This document shows positions 1-7,583 of a stretch of 64,000 nucleotides of DNA, one piece after another; position 1 is the first letter of the stretch, and each line of letters starts with the position of its first letter. The stretch is from CAWFPR01 sp963817635 (GTDB lineage: Bacteria > Acidobacteriota > Vicinamibacteria > Vicinamibacterales > 2-12-FULL-66-21), in contig CAWFPR010000028.1 of assembly GCA_963817635.1 (NCBI GenBank), positions 186,001 through 250,000 on the forward strand, given 5' to 3'. The notes below the pieces were generated by a model. The model worked only from the letters and a program-made list of their open reading frames with translations, had not been told where the DNA came from and did not search any database. The translations under genes and the position numbers were made by a program.

Positions 1-2300
1 ATGTCGCGGCGGGCCCTGGCGGCCGTGAGGGCGGGGAGGTGCGCGGCGACGCGCTCCAGGGACTCGAGCGCCTGCGCGGTCTCGCCCCGCAGCGCGTGGA
101 GGCACGCGATGTAATAGCGGGTGAACGGATCGTCCGCGCCGGTCCCGACGCGCGCGTCGAACGTCTTCAACGCACGCGAGAAGTGGCGTTCGGCGTCGGC
201 GGACGCGTGTTCCCGGAAATACGTCGCGCCGATTCTCACGTTCAGTTCGATGAGCGTGCGCTCGCGCAGCGCGTGGTCGCTCGCCCCGATGAAGACCAGC
301 TCGCGGTCGTACTCGGCGTGCGCCTCCGCGTAGCGGCCGCGCAGGTAGTGGACGTAGCCCAGGCGCGAGTGCGCGCCGACGATCTGGAGTCCCATGTTGC
401 CCGAGATGAACTGTTCCTGGAGATCGATGGCCCGGTGGCAGACCTCTTCGGCGCGGTCGAACTGCCCCTCCCACGTGAGCAGCAGCGCCAGTTGCAGGTA
501 CGAGTAGCCTGCGTCGGGGTTCAGGGCGATCGCGCGCTCGAACACCGGAATAGCGGCCGCGAAATCTCCCTTGCCCACCCACAGTGCGCGCGCGAGGCCC
601 TGGTGGGCCTGGCCGAGGTCGGGGTCGAGCCGCAACGCTTCGCGGAACGCCGCCATGGCCTCGTCGACGCGCTCCAGGCCCAACATCGCCGTGCCGAGCC
701 ACACGTGGGCGTCGGCAAGGTCCGGATCGAGCGCGAGCGCCCGCCGCTCGATGTCGAGCGACTTGTGCACCATGTCGGGGATGCTCAGGAAGCTCCCCTT
801 GAGCCCGTAGGCGCCGCCGAGCGCCGCCCAGGCGAGGGCGTACTCCGGGTCGTGGGCCGTCGCATCCTCGAAGGCCGCGATGGCCCGGTCGATCGAATCG
901 CGCGTCGCCTGCCGCAGGTTCATCATGCCGCGCGCATAACTCCGGTACGCTTCGACGGACTGCGTTTCGTGCCGTTCGATGTCCGCGATCTCCGTGCCAC
1001 GCAGCGCGACGTTCAGCCCCTGGCTCAGGTCGTACACGATCTTGTCCTGCAGGGCGAAAATCTCGTCGATCGGCCCGTCTACCTTGACGGTTCGGCGCAC
1101 GGCCCCGCTCGCGACGTCCACGACGTTCGCCGTGATGCGGACCATCCCCCCGATCTTCTGGAAGCCGCCCACCACCACCCAGGTCGCGCCGAGGCGCCGG
1201 CCGATGTCGATGGCCAGCGAGTCGTTCAGGTGCGCGTCAGTCGACAGGTTGCGCAGCGCATCGTAGACGCGCGCGCGTCCGATAATCGTCAGGCCGTGGA
1301 TGTTCTTCAGATCGGAGCTGACGGTCTCGGCAATGCCGGTGCCGATCCAGTCGTCGGCCGGCTCTCGCGTGATGTTCGCGAACGTCATGACGGCGACCGA
1401 ATGATCGACCGGCGCGGCGGCCGCGGCGGCGATGGTCCGGCTCGATGCCGCGCGGGGCGCCCCGTCGATTTCGGCGGCCACCTCCCGCAGGTCCGCATGC
1501 AGCGCCCGCGCGGTCTGATACCGGAACACCGGGTCCTTCTCGAGCGCCCGCGCCACCACGGCGTCGAGCGACCCCGGCACGCCCGTCGTGAACCGCGACA
1601 CCGGCGGCGGCACCTCGTGCAGGATGTGATCGATGATCTCGGTCGGCGTGCTCCCCTCGAATGGCATGCGCCCCGTGAGCAGCTCGAACAGCACGACCCC
1701 GAGGGAGAACAGGTCCGCGCGGTGATCGATGCTGCGGCCCAGCGCCTGCTCGGGCGCCATGTAGCTGACGGTTCCGACGACCATGCCGGCCATGGTCATC
1801 TGCGCCTGGGTGACGTCGGACGATCGCGTGGGAAGGAACTTCGCAAGGCCGAAATCGAGGACCTTCACGAGACCGCGCGTGGTCCGCATCAGGTTCGCGC
1901 TCTTGATGTCGCGATGGACGATGCCGCGGCTGTGCGCTTCGTCGAGCGCGTCAGCCACCTGCATCCCGGCATCGACGGCCTCGCGCACCGGGAGCGGCCC
2001 GTTCGCCACGCGCGACGACAGCAGCTCGCCGTCCACGTACTCCATGACGATGAAGTCCGTGCCGCCCTGCTCGCCGATGTCGTAGGTCACGGCGATGTTC
2101 GGCGATCGCAGCATCGAGGCGGCGCGGGCCTCGTTGAGCAGGCGCGCGCGGCTCTCCGGATCGGACTTGAGCCCATGCGGCAGGAACTTGAGCGCAACAG
2201 GCCGGCCCAGTCGCACGTCCTCGGCGCGATACACCTCGCCCATCCCGCCCGCACCCAGGCGCTCGCCGATCCGGTAGTGCTGAACTGTCGTGCCGATCAT
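1..2300 (-). CDS. Serine/threonine protein kinase with C-terminal TPR repeats (partial)
   Basis: This is a Hanks-type kinase that runs off the left edge of the window. The protein begins MIGTTVQHYRIGERLGAGG. It shows the glycine loop, the ATP-binding lysine near residue 38 (VALKFLP), the catalytic HRDIKSANL loop, DFGLAKF and the activation-segment APEQ. After the kinase (about residues 1-285) comes a TolB/adenylate-cyclase-associated-like segment (SVAVMTFANI, DDWIGTGIAE), then several tetratricopeptide repeats up to the window edge. No membrane segment is visible between kinase and TPRs, so it may be cytoplasmic, unlike PASTA-type PknB. This kinase-plus-TPR layout is common in Acidobacteriota. 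The target is unknown. The ATG at 2300 directly follows a heptamer repeat array. Kinase identity is very sure; the role is not known. Confidence 0.93.
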   Translation of the reverse strand, partial: MIGTTVQHYRIGERLGAGGMGEVYRAEDVRLGRPVALKFLPHGLKSDPESRARLLNEARAASMLRSPNIAVTYDIGEQGGTDFIVMEYVDGELLSSRVANGPLPVREAVDAGMQVADALDEAHSRGIVHRDIKSANLMRTTRGLVKVLDFGLAKFLPTRSSDVTQAQMTMAGMVVGTVSYMAPEQALGRSIDHRADLFSLGVVLFELLTGRMPFEGSTPTEIIDHILHEVPPPVSRFTTGVPGSLDAVVARALEKDPVFRYQTARALHADLREVAAEIDGAPRAASSRTIAAAAAAPVDHSVAVMTFANITREPADDWIGTGIAETVSSDLKNIHGLTIIGRARVYDALRNLSTDAHLNDSLAIDIGRRLGATWVVVGGFQKIGGMVRITANVVDVASGAVRRTVKVDGPIDEIFALQDKIVYDLSQGLNVALRGTEIADIERHETQSVEAYRSYARGMMNLRQATRDSIDRAIAAFEDATAHDPEYALAWAALGGAYGLKGSFLSIPDMVHKSLDIERRALALDPDLADAHVWLGTAMLGLERVDEAMAAFREALRLDPDLGQAHQGLARALWVGKGDFAAAIPVFERAIALNPDAGYSYLQLALLLTWEGQFDRAEEVCHRAIDLQEQFISGNMGLQIVGAHSRLGYVHYLRGRYAEAHAEYDRELVFIGASDHALRERTLIELNVRIGATYFREHASADAERHFSRALKTFDARVGTGADDPFTRYYIACLHALRGETAQALESLERVAAHLPALTAARARRD

Positions 2301-2390
2301 CGCGATCCGCTCTCCGCTCTCCGCGGTCCGCTCTCCGCGGTCCGCTCTCCGCGGTCCGCTCTCCGCGATCCGCTCTCCGCGATCCGCTCT
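2301..2390. repeat. Heptamer tandem array (CCGCTCT/CCGCGGT/CCGCGAT) abutting the kinase start codon
   Basis: From 2307 to 2390 there are twelve consecutive 7-bp units of the form CCGCNNT, preceded by a partial unit at 2301-2306. Units alternate between CCGCTCT and CCGCGGT or CCGCGAT, so the larger period is 14 bp. Read on the minus strand, the array ends immediately before the kinase ATG. It offers repeated GGAG cores, the last one about 11 bases from the start codon. It is the largest perfect member of the heptamer family found between genes in this window. Confidence 0.9.
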
Positions 2391-2535
2391 CCACGCCGGT
2401 CGCCGCGGCCGGAGCCACGGATGAGTCGGGTCGCGACAGTCCGCGTCCGCGCCTCAGTATAGGATGCCTCCCGTCGGCCTTGGGGTGCTCGTTCGCCGCG
2501 AGGCGCTTCAGAAATGATGAAACAGGACCGGACAC

Positions 2536-3072
2536 ATGGCACTCACCGCCACCGTCTACAACTTCGACATCGATCTCGCGGACGCCGATCGCGCCGTCTA
2601 CGAGTCGCTCGCGCTCCGCGTGGCGCGGCATCCGTCGGAATCGGAGGCCTATCTCGTCACGCGGGTGCTGGCCTACTGCCTCGAGTACGGCGAGGGGATT
2701 GCCTTCTCGAAAGGACTCTGCGATCCCGACAACGCGGCAATCGCGGTGCGCGACCTGACCGGCAGGATCCGGAGCTGGATCGAGATCGGCACGCCGGATC
2801 CGGCCCGGCTGCACAAGGCCTCGAAGTCGGCGCCGCGCGTCGCCGTCTACACCCACAAGGACCCCGCGCAGTGGCTTCGCGCGCTCGCCGGCGAGCGGAT
2901 TCACCGTGCCGACGCGCTCGAGATCTACGCCATCGACCGCGCGCTGATCGAGGCGCTCGTCGCGCGGCTCGACCGACGCGTCACCTTCGCCCTGTCGATC
3001 CACGACCGCGAGCTCTACGTCTCGATCGGGGACGCCACGCTGATGGGCACGGCACGCCGAATCCCGCTATGA
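2536..3072 (+). CDS. yaeQ: YaeQ family protein
   Basis: The 178-residue product begins MALTATVYNFDIDLADADR and matches the YaeQ family in length and in the opening 'MALkATiYkF' pattern. Other family features are the central LARFLAY-like helix (VTRVLAYCLEYGEG), the WIEIGTPD segment and the basic LHKASK stretch. YaeQ proteins have a PD-(D/E)XK nuclease-like fold. E. coli YaeQ was linked to suppression of RfaH loss, but the biochemical role is unsettled. An AGGACC-type ribosome site lies about 7 bases before the ATG. It is followed after 10 bases by the APC permease, but nothing ties the two functionally. Confidence 0.9.
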   Translation: MALTATVYNFDIDLADADRAVYESLALRVARHPSESEAYLVTRVLAYCLEYGEGIAFSKGLCDPDNAAIAVRDLTGRIRSWIEIGTPDPARLHKASKSAPRVAVYTHKDPAQWLRALAGERIHRADALEIYAIDRALIEALVARLDRRVTFALSIHDRELYVSIGDATLMGTARRIPL

Positions 3073-3082
3073 TGCGTCACCC

Positions 3083-4384
3083 GTGGCCGAGCTTCCGCGC
3101 GCGCTGACCCGCCTCAACGCCACCGCGATGGTCGCCGGCACGATCATCGGCGCGTCGATCTTCGTCCAGCCGTCCGAGATCGCGCGGCACCTCGCCTCCT
3201 CCTCCGCGATCATGCTCGCGTGGACGGCGTGCGGCATCCTGACGCTGTTCGGGGCGCTCGTGTGCGCCGAGTTTGCTTCCGCGTTTCCCCAGACCGGCGG
3301 CTTCTACGTGTTCATGCGCGACACGTTCTCGCCCCTGGCCGGGTTTCTCTGGGGCTGGGCGATGTTCTGGAGCATGCACTCCGGGATCATCGCCGCCATC
3401 GCGGTGGTCTTCGCCCGCTACACCGCGTTCTTCGTTCCGGTCGGGGATGCCGGCGTCCGCGCGATCGCGGTGGCGGCGATCGGCGGCCTCACGGCGCTCA
3501 ACTACGTCGGCGTCCGGGCGGGCAGCCGCGTGCAGACGGCATTCACGATCGCCAAGCTCGTCGCCATCGCGGCCATCGTCGTGCTCGGCTTCGCGCTTCC
3601 CCATCCCGCCGTGGCTCCCGCGGCCGAAGTCGCCGCCGCCGGCGGCGGGACGACGCGCGAGTTCCTGCTGGCGCTCGTCGCGGGGCTCTTCGCCTACGGC
3701 GGATGGCACATGGTCACCTACACGGCCGGCGAGACGCAGATGCCGACGCGCACGATCCCGTTCGCCCTGCTCGCCGGCGTCGGGATCGTCACCGTGTCGT
3801 ACGTCGCGCTCAATCTCGTCTACCTGCGCGTGCTGCCGCTCGAGGCCGTGCGCTCGTCCACGCGCATCGCGGCCGACGCCGCCGACGCGCTCGTCGGGCG
3901 CGGGGGCTCGGCCGTCATGGCCGCACTGGTGATGATGTCGTCGATCGGCGGGTTGACGGGCATCGTCCTGATGGGGCCGCGGGTGTATTTCTCGATGGCC
4001 CGGGACGGTCTCGCGCCGCAGTGGCTCGCCTTCGTGCACCCGCGCTACCGCACGCCGTCGCACGCCGTGCTGGCTCAGGGCGTCTGGGCGTCGATGCTGG
4101 CGGCGACCGGCGCCTACCGCCAGCTCTTCACCCGCGTCGTCTACACCGAGTGGCTGTTCTTCGCGCTGATGGCGGCTGGCCTGTTCGTGCTCAGGCGCCG
4201 TCCGGACTATCGCCCGGCGTACCGCACGCCGCTCTATCCGTTCGTCCCGCTGGTTTTCATCGCGGCTTCGCTGGCGATCGTCGTGAACCAGTTCGTCAGC
4301 GAACCGCGCGAGGCCGCGACCGGCCTGGGAGTGGTCGCGCTCGGTGCGCCGATCTACTACTATCTGCGCCATGCCCATCATTGA
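3083..4384 (+). CDS. APC-superfamily amino acid permease
   Basis: This is a 433-residue multi-pass membrane transporter with about twelve hydrophobic segments. The first transmembrane helix carries the APC signature (MVAGTIIGASIFVQPSEI), where the unwound GxxIGxG-like stretch contacts substrate. Helix six contains FAYGGWHMVTYTAGE, typical of the LAT/cationic amino acid branch. It starts with GTG and has no extra soluble domain. The substrate is probably an amino acid or related amine, taken up by exchange or proton symport, but it cannot be told from sequence alone. The last 14 bases overlap the start of the downstream amidohydrolase, so the two are probably translated together and may handle the same compound. 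Confidence 0.9.
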   Translation: MAELPRALTRLNATAMVAGTIIGASIFVQPSEIARHLASSSAIMLAWTACGILTLFGALVCAEFASAFPQTGGFYVFMRDTFSPLAGFLWGWAMFWSMHSGIIAAIAVVFARYTAFFVPVGDAGVRAIAVAAIGGLTALNYVGVRAGSRVQTAFTIAKLVAIAAIVVLGFALPHPAVAPAAEVAAAGGGTTREFLLALVAGLFAYGGWHMVTYTAGETQMPTRTIPFALLAGVGIVTVSYVALNLVYLRVLPLEAVRSSTRIAADAADALVGRGGSAVMAALVMMSSIGGLTGIVLMGPRVYFSMARDGLAPQWLAFVHPRYRTPSHAVLAQGVWASMLAATGAYRQLFTRVVYTEWLFFALMAAGLFVLRRRPDYRPAYRTPLYPFVPLVFIAASLAIVVNQFVSEPREAATGLGVVALGAPIYYYLRHAHH

Positions 4385-5354
4385 TTTTCACAACCATTAC
4401 TACCCGCCGGAATACGTCGAGGCCCTGAAGACGTCGCAGTCGGTCGTCAAGGTCACCTATGACGACGAGGGCAACCCCTGCGTGCACTACCCGGGGGATT
4501 ACAACATCCTCGTGCCGGGACACCGCGACCTGGACTACCGGCAGCACGTGCTCGAGCAGCACGGCGTCGACACGCAGGTCCTGACGTTCACGACGCCGGG
4601 CGTGCACGTCGAGCCGGCGGAGGCGGCGATCAGGCTGGCACGGCAGATCAACGACGCCTTCGCGAAGGCGGCGCGCAACCGCAAGCGCCGGTTCACGGCG
4701 CTCGCGACACTGCCCCTCAACGATCCGGCGGCATCGGTGGCAGAGCTCGAGCGCGCGATGAAGGGGCTCGGTCTTCCCGGGGCGATGGTCTTCAGCAACG
4801 TCAATCACGTCGCTCTGGCCGACGAGCGCTTCGCGCCGCTGTGGAAGAAGGCCGACCAACTCGGCGCCGTCATCTACATCCATCCGACCGATCCCGCGGG
4901 TGTCGAGGCGATGCTCGACTTCTGGCTGATGCCGCTCGTCGGGTTCCTCATGGACACGACGCTGGCCGCCTCGAAGCTGGTCTTCAGCGGGGTGGTCGAA
5001 CGGCATCCCAACATCCGGTGGGTGCTGACGCACATGGGCGGGGCGATTCCGTACCTCGCCGAACGCCTCGATCGCGGGTATCGCGCGTTCGCGGACTGCC
5101 GGAAGTTCATCGGCAAGCCGCCGAGCGAGTACCTCAAGACGTTCTACTACGACACGGTGAACTTCAACCCCGACGCCGTCGAGTTCGCGATCACATTCGC
5201 CGGCCCGGATCACATCCTCGCCGGGAGCGACTATCCACACCAGATCGGGAGCATCCCGCTGATGCTGCAGACCATCCGCGATCTGAACGTGGACGACGAA
5301 GTGAAGGGGAAGATCTTCGGAGGGAATGCCTCGCGGCTGCTCTCGTTGAAGTAA
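4371..5354 (+). CDS. Amidohydrolase-2 / ACMSD-like metal-dependent hydrolase
   Basis: The 327-residue TIM-barrel protein starts MPIIDFHNHYYPPEY, with the HxH metal site on the first strand typical of the amidohydrolase-2 family that includes aminocarboxymuconate semialdehyde decarboxylase. Later metal and active-site stretches are visible as YIHPTDPAG, VLTHMGGAIPYLAERLD and LAGSDYPHQIGS, the last carrying the conserved aspartate. Members hydrolyse or decarboxylate aromatic and semialdehyde substrates. The start was placed at 4371 because the family motif begins there. The frame also stays open upstream to 4344. It overlaps the permease stop by 14 bases, which suggests import and breakdown of one substrate, a plausible but untested link. 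Confidence 0.88.
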   Translation: MPIIDFHNHYYPPEYVEALKTSQSVVKVTYDDEGNPCVHYPGDYNILVPGHRDLDYRQHVLEQHGVDTQVLTFTTPGVHVEPAEAAIRLARQINDAFAKAARNRKRRFTALATLPLNDPAASVAELERAMKGLGLPGAMVFSNVNHVALADERFAPLWKKADQLGAVIYIHPTDPAGVEAMLDFWLMPLVGFLMDTTLAASKLVFSGVVERHPNIRWVLTHMGGAIPYLAERLDRGYRAFADCRKFIGKPPSEYLKTFYYDTVNFNPDAVEFAITFAGPDHILAGSDYPHQIGSIPLMLQTIRDLNVDDEVKGKIFGGNASRLLSLK

Positions 5355-5444
5355 CGACAGACACTCAGTCTCTTCGGGCTCTCCGTTCCTCCGTCTTCTC
5401 CGTTTCTCCTGCCCGAAGGGCCGGGACAGGTCAGGGCCCGTCGG

Positions 5445-6621
5445 TCACTTCGGGATCACGACGCTCGCGCGGCTGCGCACGATCGCGCCGCGCTGTTTTA
5501 CGCGCACCCGGATGGGGTGGACCTTGCCGTCGCGCTCGGCGTCGGTGACCTCGACACCGAGCAGGTAATACACCGCCGTCTCGCGCGCGAGCCGTTCGAG
5601 AGCGGCGTCGGCGGTGCCGGCCTCGACGCGCACGACCGTGCCGCCGCTGGCGCCCGCGATCATCTCGAGGCCGCGGGCCGCCATGCCGCTGTCGGCCATG
5701 AGCGACGTGGGCACCGCGGCGCCCCTCGAGAACGCGTCCAGGAAGCTCGAGTCCAAGTGGAGCACGAACAGGTTGACGTTGGCGGCCGCCGCTTCGCGTC
5801 CCACGCTCGTCGTCTCGCCGTTGACATTCGGCCGCCCGCCGACCCGATCGTTGGCGATGAGCCCGCCGCTGACCAGGACCACGGTCTTTCGCTGGCGGAT
5901 TGGCGCGAGCGCGTGGAGGAGCTCGTGCACCCCGTTGAGGCTCTGGGCGACCTGCGCCTCGTAGAACGCGGCGAACGAGCCGGCCTCGCCGCGGACGCGG
6001 CGCGAACAGCTCGTGTCCGACGGCCGGCATTCGCGCGCGACCACCTGCGCCAGCGCGCCGCCATCGCCGGCGCTGATGTCGCTGATCTCGGTCAAGGACA
6101 GATGAAACTCCCCGCGCGGCGGATCGGTACAGGCCGACGATGTCATCGAGGCGGTCGAGGACGGCCGCGTGATTCGTGGTCAGGTCGACGCGCAGGCCGC
6201 TCGTCGGATAGGCAAAGAGCCCCACGAGGTCGTCCGGGCGGAGATTGTCCACGAAGCGTCGGACCGCCTCCATTGCCGCCTTCGCCGCCACGGGAGCGAA
6301 ACTGTGCTCGTCAACCGCCACGACGAACAGACGGCCGGTCGAGACCGGGGCATCGGCCGCGCCCGGCTCGTCCGTCGAGGCGGTGCGGGTGTTCTGCGGT
6401 CCGAGGTGCTTGACCGCGTCGACCGACAGCACGCGTCGCCGCCGGCCGTCGATCGTGACCTCGAAATCGTCCGGGCCGAGGTTCGGGAAGGCGTACCCCT
6501 GTTTGTCGACGACCTGCACGTCGACGGCGAGGACCTCCACTCCCGATTTGATCCGGGGCGGAGCCTGGTCCTGCCCGGTGAGGGCGCACACGGCCAGGAG
6601 GAGCGTCACCAGCACTGTCAT
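5445..6621 (-). CDS. VWFA-related exported protein, acidobacterial type (one frameshift)
   Basis: The N-terminal half has a signal peptide (MTVLVTLLLAVCALTG) and the opening of the VWFA-related acidobacterial family (VDVQVVDKQG, GPDDFEVTIDG). It continues through LFVVAVDEHSF to LDRLDDIVGLYR. The C-terminal half (EFHLSLTEISDI, TVVLVSGGLIAND, YYLLGVEVTDAERDGK, IRVRVKQRG) lies one base ahead, with the switch near 6121-6130. Joined, the halves give about 391 residues, normal for the family. The product should be exported; function is undefined. The break may be a real inactivation or a one-base assembly insertion. The latter is favoured because many other conserved genes here show the same sign of shift. 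Confidence 0.8.
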
Positions 6622-6761
6622 GTGGGACCGTGAATTGCTGATTGCCGGTCAAACGGAATGGCGACTCGGCCATTGGGACACAGTTGCGCGATTCGGGCAA
6701 GTCATACCGGCGGCGGGTGCGTGGTGGCCCGTAGGCTTCCGGTACGGGCGCCGGTACGAAT

Positions 6762-6790
6762 TTGACACTTTGTGAAAATTTTCACATCAT
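6762..6790 (+). promoter_or_regulatory. Candidate promoter with 16-bp palindromic operator upstream of the act-cox operon
   Basis: TTGACA (6762-6767) is followed after 17 bases by CATCAT (6785-6790), a 4/6 match to a -10 box. The spacer is filled by the perfect palindrome TGTGAAAATTTTCACA (6771-6786). The palindrome fits the CRP/FNR-family core TGTGA-N6-TCACA exactly. With flanking bases it matches the Rex redox-repressor consensus TTGTGAA-N4-TTCACAA at 13 of 14 defined positions. Rex senses NADH/NAD+ and represses respiratory genes, which would fit an operator lying inside the promoter of a terminal oxidase operon. A 120-base leader separates it from actA. It could also serve the divergent VWFA gene. 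Confidence 0.55.
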
Positions 6791-6913
6791 TGGGCGGTCG
6801 GTACCCCAGATCGGCAGATGTCTGCGCGTTTTCCGTGCGGCCGCTGTCCACTTTTGCATTTTCCCCCGCTTGAAATAGTCTCTTGGGGGGCGGGCGGCGC
6901 GGACGTCGACACG

Positions 6914-7574
6914 ATGAGTCAGATCTTCCATCGTCACACCAATATTTACGCCGGGCTCAGCATCCTCGCAGTGGCCGTCGTGGCCGCCTCTCTTGGCGGC
7001 GTGGTCGCCATGCTGCAACCTGTCGGGCTACAACACCGGGCAGGACAATTTCGTCCAGCAGCCCATCCAGTTCAGCCACGCGCATCACGTCGGAGGCATC
7101 GGCATCGATTGCCGATACTGCCACACGTCGGTGGAAGATTCGGCCTTTGCCAACATTCCCCCGACCAAGACGTGCATGAACTGCCACTCGCAAATCTGGA
7201 ACACCGCGCCGATCCTGGAGCCCGTGCGGGCCAGCTATCGGACCAATACGCCGCTCCACTGGACCCGCGTGAACGATCTGCCGGATTTCGTGTACTTCAA
7301 CCACAGCATTCACGTGAAGAAGGGCATTGGGTGCGCCACCTGCCACGGGCCCGTGGACAAGATGCCCCTGATGTATCAGCAGGCGACCCTGCAGATGTCG
7401 TGGTGCCTGGACTGTCACCGGCACCCCGCGAAGTACATCCGCCCCCGGGAGGAAGTCTTCAACATGAACTGGCAGCGCCCCGCCGACGATCCTGGCCTGG
7501 GCGAGCGGCTGGTGAAGGACTACAAGATCGCGAGCGTCGAACAGCTGACCAGCTGCTCGACGTGCCACAGGTAG
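6914..7574 (+). CDS. actA: Alternative complex III subunit A, pentaheme cytochrome c (one frameshift)
   Basis: ActA is the multiheme electron-exit subunit of alternative complex III, anchored by an N-terminal membrane helix (IYAGLSILAVAVVAASLGG) with hemes outside. Five CXXCH sites are present: CRYCH, CMNCH, CATCH, CLDCH and CSTCH, the normal ActA pattern. The N-terminal helix starting at ATG 6914 (MSQIFHRHTNIY, a typical ActA opening) is in one frame. The heme domain is one base ahead, switching between about 7008 and 7022. Joined length is about 219 residues. It is first in the operon and lies 9 bases before actB. The shift is probably a sequence error, because the rest of the complex is intact in organisation. 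Confidence 0.88.
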
Positions 7575-7583
7575 CTAGCACAC

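Noticed and set aside
2301..2390. CRISPR-like array
   Set aside because: Units are 7 bp without unique spacers and no cas gene is nearby; it is a simple tandem repeat.
39..2462. Very long open frame on the plus strand opposite the kinase
   Set aside because: The minus strand reads as a complete kinase with all motifs; the plus frame is Arg/Ala-rich with no family pattern, a high-GC shadow.
5366..5430. Another heptamer array downstream of the amidohydrolase
   Set aside because: CTCCGTT-like words occur but spacing varies from 7 to 9 bases, so it is too irregular to list.
6845..6890. Riboswitch or attenuator in the actA leader
   Set aside because: Only a weak CCCCC/GGGGG pairing is seen; no known riboswitch core recognised.
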